From: Hysterium pulicare CBS 123377
Taxonomy: Eukaryota; Ascomycota; Dothideomycetes; Hysteriales; Hysteriaceae
Length of the DNA: 21,070 bases
NCBI GenBank assembly: GCA_000467715.1
Contig: AJFK01000349.1
Coordinates: 1-21,070 of the forward strand
Direction: 5' to 3'
Positions within the stretch are counted from its first letter, which is position 1; the number at the start of each line of letters is the position of its first letter. Below are positions 1 to 7,466 of this stretch, piece by piece. Under the pieces are notes generated by a model that saw only the letters and a list, made by a program, of their open reading frames with translations, had not been told where the DNA came from and ran no database searches. The position numbers and the translations under genes are program-made.

Positions 1-158
1 ATTAATAATTGCAGGAATTAATAATTATAGCAATTAACAACTATAGTAATTAATAACTACGGTAATTAATAATAGGGGAGATTAATAATGGGGGACATTG
101 ATAAGAAGGGAGATTGACAAGAAGGAAATGTGACAATAAGGGAGATTGAGAGTCAAGT
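1..158. repeat. Degenerate 16-base tandem repeat (minisatellite), cut by window edge
   Basis: Cutting the sequence every 16 bases from position 15 lines up nine units (15-30, 31-46, 47-62, 63-78, 79-94, 95-110, 111-126, 127-142, 143-158) with no insertion or deletion. Each carries a variant of xAATTAATAAxTAxxG. Bases 1-14 fit the end of a further unit, so the array probably continues left of the window. Left units are AT-rich; right units drift to GA-rich forms such as AGATTGACAAGAAGGA, and the last is barely recognisable. No open frame spans it convincingly. It lies downstream of the minus-strand 2EXR array. Confidence 0.85.
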
Positions 159-508
159 ATAGTCTTCCTTGAATCTGGCTTGGGTGGTGCCCACAAAGTT
201 GGATAATATGAAGCAATTTAGACCACCTTTCGCCATGCCACTGCATTAGAGGGCGCTCCAGGGTATCCATGAGTCCTTGGGTGGAAGTGAAAATCTGGAG
301 GTTGTAGTGAGACGGCTGTGATGTAAAAAGAGAGATGGAGCGAAGTAGTAATGTATACATCAACTCGAGGAACTTCATGGGTGTGACGTGGATGAAGATC
401 TCGCACATATTTAGCAATACGTTTTGGATTGATTGCTTGCTGGTTATCAGCTTATAATACTACTAGATAATCTTAGGGACTTGTAGTATACATCGCTTCC
501 TGATCATT
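159..508. other. Gene-poor stretch downstream of copy 1
   Basis: About 350 bases between the tandem repeat and the stop codon of the first 2EXR gene. Short minus-strand frames exist here (for example 218-406) but show no family motif, and none contains the 2EXR core or the shared N-terminal motif. It probably holds the 3' end and terminator of the 509-1663 gene. No specific signal was recognised. Confidence 0.5.
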
Positions 509-1663
509 TTACGTCTCAATAATCAGAAGCTCAACCTTAACATTTTGTTTTCCACGCAAGAATCCATCCTCAAACCAGGACTTTAACATCTCCGGATACC
601 CGGACCGGTCGCCCCAGGCGTTTAGATTTTCGTAAGCTACCGTCATTTCGAGGACCAAAGTCTGTAAGGCACTACACTCAAGGATTCTTTCCAACTTCAA
701 CTTATAAACGACCTCTGCGAAGTCCAGTGTGCGCCATTTCTTCTCCCGCTCCCCCGGCGGAAAAAGATGTCGATTGCTCCGTGTACGACCGTCAACAAAT
801 GCTATAGCGCTGAAACATAAAGTGAGGTGCCGAAGTGACGTACATCGCTGTAACAGTTTGACGTGGATGCTTGATATCATATCGTATTCGCGGAGATGTA
901 GCTTCTTGACGGCCACGAAGCCCATATCGCCGGGAATAGAGTCAAGAAATGAAAGACAGAATTCATAAGTAATCCGGTCTCCAAGAGATAAGCCTGTGGC
1001 TCTGATGAACAAGGGGGTTGATTCCCGAAATACAGTTTTGCTCGTATAGCATACTGCTGGTAAGAAGTCTGGAAACTTGGTCTCGCTGTCGTACTCACGT
1101 TCATTAATCTCGATCATATCAGGGATGTTCCCCATCGCTTCTGCGTATATTTGCTCTCGAATTTCCAGAGGTAATCTCATGACCACTGAACCGTCAACTG
1201 GCGTAGGTGATGCTGAGGGAAGATGTGTAGCCACCCTTTCTTGACCTTTCCTCTGGGAAGGATAAATGCAGGGATATGGAAGGCCTTGAAATGGTACCAG
1301 CAATGAAGAGGCGAAGTTGCAGATATTTTCTTTAATGTGATTCCAGCACATCACGTTTCCGCTCTTCAACACAGTTCTGGTACACCCTAGTACAGTACTA
1401 GGTGGTCGTGGATGACTATCAGCTTTTCCGTCATTCGAGGTAGGACATGGCGCACAGGGACCCGTATCGCTATGGATATCTGAATCGCTGTCCGAAGCTG
1501 TCTCCGCGTCTGTCTCTGAACATGCATCTGAAATGGACTCTGAATTGTCGTGCAAGCGTTGCGACCTCTTTGTAGAACACGCACGAAGTGCGATGGTCTT
1601 TGAACGCACTCGGGTCACTTTTGGCGCAGTGCCTCGAATAAAAGTTAAATGTCGATGGCCCAT
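509..1663 (-). CDS. 2EXR/F-box-like protein, copy 1 (open)
   Basis: A 384-residue protein without introns. The start at 1661-1663 was chosen over an ATG 66 codons upstream because it lies in a CACCACCATGG context and lines up with the starts of the paralogues. Residues 1-22 form a basic motif (Phe8, Arg10, Thr12, Lys15, Val16, Arg18, Lys22) seen throughout the array. Residues about 40-70 form an acidic Ser/Asp tract. The core starts at about residue 164 with LPLEIREQIYAEAM, followed by FLPAVCYTSKTVFRES, a leucine-rich region (RCTSLRHLTL) and a C-terminal WFEDGF...VKVELLI block. This order matches fungal 2EXR-domain proteins, whose biochemical role is mostly unknown; the core resembles an F-box. 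It is one of two fully open copies in a five-gene head-to-tail array. Family is fairly sure; function is not. Confidence 0.85.
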   Translation of the reverse strand: MGHRHLTFIRGTAPKVTRVRSKTIALRACSTKRSQRLHDNSESISDACSETDAETASDSDSDIHSDTGPCAPCPTSNDGKADSHPRPPSTVLGCTRTVLKSGNVMCWNHIKENICNFASSLLVPFQGLPYPCIYPSQRKGQERVATHLPSASPTPVDGSVVMRLPLEIREQIYAEAMGNIPDMIEINEREYDSETKFPDFLPAVCYTSKTVFRESTPLFIRATGLSLGDRITYEFCLSFLDSIPGDMGFVAVKKLHLREYDMISSIHVKLLQRCTSLRHLTLCFSAIAFVDGRTRSNRHLFPPGEREKKWRTLDFAEVVYKLKLERILECSALQTLVLEMTVAYENLNAWGDRSGYPEMLKSWFEDGFLRGKQNVKVELLIIET

Positions 1664-1986
1664 GGTGGTGTGGTAGAGTGGCTTTGTTGGAATTGGGCAA
1701 AATTGGGAGAAACTTTTGCCTTTAAAGGTTGATGGACGCGGTGAATGATGGGAAAGCGCATCTTCACTCAATTCCAAAATGAGAGGTAGAAAAGTTGATG
1801 TGAAAGATTGACACATTATTACATAGATGACGCCGTTCACCTTAGTGGACTTAGCGTACATTATTCACGGCGTCTCACAACTATCAAATATGCAGTGGTC
1901 AAGGTTTCTTATGTTTCAAAAGTACTCAATTGTTTAAACCGCATACCCATATTCTCGTCAAAATCTCGATTTAAGAAAGCCGACCA
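1664..1986. other. Spacer between copies 1 and 2
   Basis: About 320 bases upstream of copy 1 and downstream of broken copy 2. It presumably carries the copy 1 promoter. The copy 1 frame stays open upstream to 1861, but that stretch lacks similarity to paralogue N-termini and is taken as leader. No distinct motif was identified. Confidence 0.4.
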
Positions 1987-2984
1987 TTAACGTCCTGCCC
2001 ATTCTTCTTGAAACTCCTCTTGCAACCAGCCCCCCAGCTCGATCCTGGTGATAGTCGGGTCTCTATCACGTTCCTTCTCATATCCATACATATCGTTATC
2101 AGGAATCCTATAATTGCGCATATTTCTCACCGATTGTAGACTCCTACACCCGACGCGCTCGCCAAAGTTCAGTTCGGAGACGACCTCATGAACATTCTTT
2201 GCTCTCCATTTCTTCTTGTCTTGATAGGCGGTAAGATGCCGATTTCCGCGTTTGATACTCTCGACAAAGTCGTGATGGTCGGCCTATAGAAACATTCTTC
2301 GCGTATTGGTGCAGAGCTGCATGAGTGAAATCGAACCCGTGTTGGTGGTGCTGAAACAAAACATATGCAACCTTCTCACAGCTTTTGAACCGGAATCTCC
2401 TAAGGATTCTAGAAAGGTGGTAAATAAAGTAAGACCTTCGGAAGACCTTAGGAAGAAATAGGCCCCTCGAATGAAGATAGGCGCAGATTCAAGTAGCATA
2501 GCTCTAGATGTGAAACATATCTGGGGGGAATGTTAGATGTTTAGAGCTACTGTCCTCCTTATCTGCAACTATTTCGACGGGTGTTTCTTCCCACAGTGTC
2601 TTCTGATGAAATAGTTCTTCTTCAACCGGTTGTCGAACTTCCAAAGGTAGTCGAGAAAGTTTGGAAGTTTCGGGAATGGCAGGGGCTAATGTGGTTTGCA
2701 GATTCCTGGCGATACCAATCCTCAGTCTTAGGATCAGCATGGAGGTTTAGTATAGGTGGGGCCCAAGAGGGTCGTTGAACGGTATCTCGGTCAGTAGAAA
2801 CACATGTTTGTTCATCAATAGCTATACCGGGATTCTGAGATGTAGGCGCAGAAAAATCCGTAGTCAAAATGCTACTCGCTAGTTGGGGTGGATCGATAGC
2901 ATTTTGAAGGTTTTTCGTCTTCCGTGGAATCCTCACTACTCTTCGTTTTGTCGTCCTAACGAAGTCCGACAATTTTCGAGCCAT
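1987..2984 (-). pseudogene. Broken 2EXR/F-box-like paralogue, copy 2
   Basis: Homology to the neighbours runs the full length but across all three frames. The start at 2982-2984 opens with the family's basic motif (MARKLSDFVRTT, then RIPRK). The core LPLEVRQ lies in a second frame (2504-2740). The block MLLESAPIFIRG...FLESLGDSGSKAVRRLHM lies in a third (2284-2499). After a TAG at 2284-2286 that third frame continues open to a TAA at 1987-1989, encoding RHLTAYQDKKKWRAKNVHEVVSE-like sequence that matches copy 1. The frame changes fall at about 2680-2740 and at a G run (2523-2528), and the extreme C-terminus appears shifted again. So there are at least two or three frameshifts plus one stop. This is a host gene relic with no transposon features. 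The G-run shift could be a sequencing error; the rest argue for true decay. Confidence 0.85.
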
Positions 2985-3368
2985 GGCCGTAGTGGGTAGT
3001 CCGTGGGGTTAGAGAGTGGTAAACCGTACCTAGGTAATGGCAGATTAGATCACACGAGAAATTGTTACAGTAGCAACTGGATGCTCCCTATTCATTGAGA
3101 CTACAAAGTCTTGGCATGCATAGTCACTAGTACGTCACAAGCACGCACAGTTTGAAGGTTTCCTCTTCGGTCGTACCGGCATCACTTCACAATCTGGAGA
3201 ACATCCAATGTATAATCATTCTTGATTTGATGGAGCAATTACGGCTAGAAATCCAGTTTCGGATCTAAATTAACTAGCCAAAGTGAAAGACGTATCGGTT
3301 TATCTTAGTACTGGAGTTATACTAGACGAACCCAAGGAAACCGATCTACGGCGTTGCTATTGCCGATA
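2985..3368. other. Spacer between copies 2 and 3
   Basis: About 380 bases with no open frame of interest. It would hold the promoter of broken copy 2 and the 3' end of copy 3. No repeat shared with the other spacers was noticed by eye. Confidence 0.4.
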
Positions 3369-4576
3369 TCAGTCAACCAAAGCTCGACCATAACGTCTCT
3401 GCCATTCTTCCTTAGAACCCCCGCTAGCCCTTACCTGAAGTTGAAGTTGCATCGGATCATCGATACATCTCTCTGGATAACCATACAATCGAGCATTCCG
3501 CACCTTAATGATGACCCTCTCCAGATTATTGGATTTCAGAGTCTCCTCTAGATTGGATCTAGCAATTACCTCCTTCAGGCTTACAGACCGCCAATTCTTC
3601 TGTTCCTGGCTTGCAGTGAGGCAAGGATACTTGTACTTGAGCTTCTTAACAAATAGGAGGCGGGAATGTTGAGTGAGAGGTGTCGTAGATTGGTACATCG
3701 ATCTAAGACTGGAGCTGTCCCAGCGAAACGAAGATAGCAGTGATCTATTTCAAGCCGCTTGAGAGCTCTGTAACCAGCATCACCCAAGTAATCTAGAAAG
3801 GCAAAGAAGGAATAAACGCTCTCGTAGGACTTCACCTTGGAGCTCGTGGAACGAATAAATTCCGGTCCTGACTCAAGTAGCACAGACTTGCTCGTGGAGC
3901 AGACCGTTGGAAGAAACGTATGATATTCTGCATTAGAGCTAGTATTCTTGTATCCATGGACATCAATACGAGTCGGGATAGGCTCCATCGCCTCAGTGTA
4001 TATTTTTTGACGAATTTCCAGTGGCAGCCGTGAGAGTATGGAAGTATTAGGAATAGCAGGTACCTGCACAGGCTTCGGTCCCAAGGGCCGGCGGGCGACT
4101 TTCTTAGTATCGACCATCTGCTTGTGTACCCGGAGAATGGCTTCATCGGCCATCAATTCTCCGTATCCCTGAAGATGCTTTGTGCACATTCCCCTCGTGC
4201 ATTCGGTCAGTGACTTCCCACAAACTGCCTTGGTTGGCGTGTTGTAGATTGCTAAATTTTGGCTACGTTCATCCTCCGTCGTTGGCTGGGACTCCACTGA
4301 TCGCGGATCAACTACTGCTATCGGGTTTCTACTCGTGTTATGAGAGACATGATGGACGTTACAAGAAGCCACATTCGACTTGACACGCTTGAGATGGTTG
4401 GAGCTTTTGCGAGGGATTCTCGCTACTTTCCGCGTTGTTGTTCGCGCAAAGTGTAGTAGTAAACGGCAGACGCAGAAAATTAAGGAATATAGCAAATACT
4501 GACCGCCGCGTGCAGTGAAAGATGGTGATGAACTGGCTTTCAAGAGTGGTACGTGTGGAAAGCCTACTCGTCTCAC
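3369..4576 (-). pseudogene. Damaged 2EXR/F-box-like paralogue, copy 3
   Basis: One frame (3581-4576) carries the basic N-terminal motif (FARTTTRKVARIPRK), a linker, VPAIPNTSILSRLPLEIRQKIYTEAM (split in two parts at Ser/Arg), FLPTVCSTSKSVLLES and RCTNLRHLSLNIP. The family C-terminal half continues in another frame (from about 3670 to 3369: QEQKNWRSVSLKEVIARSNL...). A second shift at the C run 3418-3422 leaves VMVEL-type terminal sequence out of frame. The codon aligned with the paralogues' ATG is GTC at 4469-4471. The only in-frame ATG upstream is at 4574-4576, which would add 35 residues including a hydrophobic stretch. It could still be expressed as a truncated protein of about 330 residues, but the family C-terminus would be lost. 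No plausible intron explains the frame changes. Confidence 0.75.
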
Positions 4577-4725
4577 GGCTTAGGACTGGTTTTTATAAGT
4601 ATCCCGAAGCTCGTTTCCGTTTTACTAGATGGCGTACGTGATATGCCGCCTACAACTGAACCCACAAGCATCCTACATACCAGTCAAAATATACTGTAGC
4701 GAGTCCAACCACCCCTACCACCCTC

Positions 4726-5700
4726 CTATTCAATCAAAAGCTCAACCTCAACCGTCCTCCCCCTCCTCTCAAACCCCCTCACCAACCACTCTCTCAGCTC
4801 CTCCTGCACCCCCACCGCATCCCCACTCCAATCCTCCTCCTGCTCACACCCTTCCAACACAATCCTCTCCAAACACGCACAATCGAAAATGCCCCCCAAA
4901 CACTCCAAATCTACCACGTTCCTCAAACTCTTCACAACAAACTTCTTCTTCCGCTGTTCAGGCGTCAGCTTCGGATCACATCTCTTCACACGTTCCGTTA
5001 AACGGCAGCGTAGATAGCCTAGATGGATGGACTTTAGTGCTAGACAGCGGCGCACGAATGAGATCGCATCTCCGAGACTGGATCGCCAGAAGAACATTTT
5101 GTATTCTAGTCTCTGGATAGCTGAGAAAGCGTTGATGGATTCGAGGAAGCTGGATAGGAATTTCTGTTCCGAAGGAGTTTGGAAAATGAAGATGGCTTGC
5201 TTTAAGAAGACTGGAGCAGATTCACAGAGGATTTCTTTGCTGGTGTAGCAGAGTGCGGGAAGATAGGTGGGGTATTCTGGATCGGAGTCTTCCCAGTCGT
5301 ATTCTATGAGCTCTATTGTTGGGGCGATGGGACCCATTGCGAAGGCGTATATGTCTTGTTTGATTTCCAGAGGTAGTGCCGTAAAAGAACGGGCTGCGGG
5401 AGGGATAGAAGCAAGGATAGCGGTGGTTGAGATGTCAGTATCAGTTTCGTTGAGCGTATGGTCCTCCGATATTAAGCCCGCCGAACCACTTAGAGGAATT
5501 GTAGCAGGTGGTAAAACATCTTCAAGGTCTTTATCGTCCCACTCATCTTGATCCAACATCTCTCTACACGTGCTGAACGAACACTCCGAAATCGTAGTCG
5601 AGGGAGGTGGATTCTGAACTGTAGTGACAGGCGCCTTTGCACGAGGAAACACTCGTCGAACCTTGGTCGCTTTCACGAAAATTGGAAGTTGGCGTCGCAT
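4726..5700 (-). CDS. 2EXR/F-box-like protein, copy 4 (open)
   Basis: A 324-residue protein from one exon. The start at 5698-5700 (MRRQLPIFVKATK) was preferred to an ATG 12 codons upstream because it aligns with the shared basic N-terminal motif. An acidic linker (residues about 45-95, with DQDEWDDKDLEDV) leads to the core LPLEIKQDIYAFAM at 109-122, then YLPALCYTSKEILCESAPVF, SSFLESINAFSAIQRLEYKMFF, a basic segment KLTPEQRKKKFVVKSLRNVV, and a C-terminal block REWLVRGFERRG...VEVELLIE. Domain order and length match copy 1, and no residue of the visible core is missing. The spacer to copy 3 is only about 150-250 bases. Biochemical role is unknown; by family it may be a protein-interaction adaptor. 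Other frames over this region, including a Pro/Ser-rich one on the plus strand, are shadows. Confidence 0.85.
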   Translation of the reverse strand: MRRQLPIFVKATKVRRVFPRAKAPVTTVQNPPPSTTISECSFSTCREMLDQDEWDDKDLEDVLPPATIPLSGSAGLISEDHTLNETDTDISTTAILASIPPAARSFTALPLEIKQDIYAFAMGPIAPTIELIEYDWEDSDPEYPTYLPALCYTSKEILCESAPVFLKQAIFIFQTPSEQKFLSSFLESINAFSAIQRLEYKMFFWRSSLGDAISFVRRCLALKSIHLGYLRCRLTERVKRCDPKLTPEQRKKKFVVKSLRNVVDLECLGGIFDCACLERIVLEGCEQEEDWSGDAVGVQEELREWLVRGFERRGRTVEVELLIE

Positions 5701-6117
5701 GGTGTCTTTTCCGGAATAACTGCTGTACTTGAACAATACAGTGTAAATTGATATACGTAGTTGTCGTTCAATGGATGGATTGCATATGGCGTCGTGAAAG
5801 ATCGGAGACCGCGATTTTCATGAAAAATGGAAAGGCAACTAACGAATAAGCGCAATACACGAGGAAGGAGATTGGATGATATTAAAAGCAGATTGAAACA
5901 GGAGTTGAAAGGAAATTCACAAAGTTGTAGCAAACGAGTCATGCCGTGTAAGACATTGACTAGTTCAATTCGGCAATCTGCATATCTGAATCACGGTCAG
6001 CCAGAGCCAACAAAGAGAGGTCTTGATGTCCAACGTTGGATAATCTAGCATATGGTAATAAGCAAACACTGAACAGCACCGGCTGATACCTCTGTCTCAG
6101 TGGGTCCGCGGTATAAG
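5701..6117. other. Spacer between copies 4 and 5
   Basis: About 417 bases holding the upstream region of copy 4 and the 3' end of copy 5. Stretches are moderately AT-rich. No repeat, RNA gene or conserved promoter element was recognised. Confidence 0.4.
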
Positions 6118-6922
6118 CTATGTCTCAAACAGAAGCTCAACAATCACCCTTCGCTTCCGCTGCGCGAACCTCTTCTCAAACCATTCCTTAAGCTCGTGAA
6201 GAATACCAACCGGGTCTCCGGAGCTAAGATTTGGAAGTGATGAGGCTGTTTTGACCTTTAGAACTAGTATCTGTAGGTGTGGAAGTTCAACAATATCTGT
6301 AAGCACGAATTTATCGATGACTTCTTCCAAAGTCAAAGCGTAGTATGGCTTCATATTCGGATCAAATCTTCTCTCCGATCGCTTCATCATGAATGACGTG
6401 CACATGTGAAGCGAGAGTCGTCGAAATGCTGAACAAATCTCGCATCAGGCTGATGAAGTTCTCTCTAATGCGAGGGGGAGAGCCAAGGATGTGTGGAACG
6501 GTATAGCCCTTAAACTCTAAAAATCGGACACTTCTGAACCCTTGATTGTCGGGGAGGTATTTTAGAAATGCAACAAAAAAGTCCCAGTTCTGCCCAGCCT
6601 GGAGTCGAAAGTTTGTGTTCTTGATGAAGATAGATGCTGATTCGGCAAAGACCTGGGTGCTAGTATAGCACATTGGTGGTAAGAAAGTTGGGTGTTCGGG
6701 GATTAGACTCCCCCTTTTGTGTGCGGAGACTTCGATCTGGTTGGGGGTAGATCCCTCCATGGCTTCAGCGTATATCAGCTGCCGAATTTCAAGCGGTAGG
6801 GACATGAAGTGAGAAGGTAGCTGTGAGCCATGAGCAGCATCTTCCGAGACCACCGGTTTCCCTGGAACACCACGAACTTTCTGTGATGCGTTCTCGACCC
6901 AATCTGAGGAGCGTTGACTCAT
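6118..6922 (-). pseudogene. 2EXR/F-box-like paralogue, copy 5, one frameshift
   Basis: The start at 6920-6922 lies in a CCACCATG context and opens MSQRSSDWVENASQKV, a diverged form of the array's N-terminal motif. The linker is very short, so the core SLPLEIRQLIYAEAMEG begins at about residue 41. HPTFLPPMCYTSTQVFAES and FLKYLPDNQGFRSVRFLEF follow. Near 6435-6455 the family reading moves to another frame, which continues CSAFRRLSLHM...YYALTLEEVIDKF and ends with KEWFEKRFAQRKRRVIVELLFET at 6118. The two halves together would make a protein of about 267 residues. No intron of normal size fits the junction. It is the youngest-looking broken copy; a single assembly error could explain it, in which case it would be a normal gene. 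Confidence 0.7.
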
Positions 6923-7466
6923 GGTGGTTGAGTGATTCGATATTTACGGGGGTAGAAACGAGGCGAGGGGGTGAGATGATAAAGAAGGAACAGAAGCAAG
7001 GATGGCGAGAGCTTATGTAGGGACTGACAATGGTGGATCTTGATGAATTCATATTCATGGTGATGCGCAATGTATCACGCCGAGATTCACAAGCGTAATC
7101 TGATGCCAGAAGGGGAAAACAGGCATGCGATAGATGGTTGCATTGTGAAGAGACATTGAAGATAGATGCTGATAGCAATCACGGAAGGCAATTGAGAGTA
7201 AGCAAGAGTGTGATGGTAAAAGCTGCCTAGCATAGAATACAAAGCAAGAGAAGGAAAGAGATTCTACAATGATAGACATACTCACCATTTATGAATACTC
7301 TTCTTGCCATCATAGTCGGGAAAGCTGCTGATAACCAACCGAATCAACATCCAAGCTCTTGACCCATCCAACTCGAAGCTGTTACCGTGAGAATATGAAA
7401 GGTATCCAAAGTAACTGTACCTGTGTCATTATTCCGTTTCCATCATAACCCCATGCCGAAAATATC
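6923..7466. other. Gene-poor stretch between copy 5 and the large disordered-protein gene
   Basis: About 540 bases upstream of copy 5 and downstream of the 1199-residue gene's stop. A minus-strand ATG near 7286 is followed at once by a donor-like GTGAGTATG, but no acceptor or coding continuation is convincing. It probably holds the promoter of copy 5 and the terminator of the large gene. Confidence 0.4.

Noticed and set aside
1-150. Telomere or subtelomere end
   Set aside because: No TTAGGG-type repeats; the unit is 16 bases and AT- or GA-rich.
82-417. Minus-strand open frames downstream of copy 1
   Set aside because: No 2EXR core, no shared N-terminal motif and no recognised domain; one of them runs into the tandem repeat.
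4629-5120. Plus-strand Pro/Ser-rich open frame of 163 codons
   Set aside because: It lies antisense over the well-supported C-terminal half of copy 4, and its composition is what that antisense strand would give.
7055-7288. Possible small spliced gene starting near 7288 with a GTGAGTATG donor
   Set aside because: The nearest acceptor gives a 22-base intron, and no further coding exon could be recognised.
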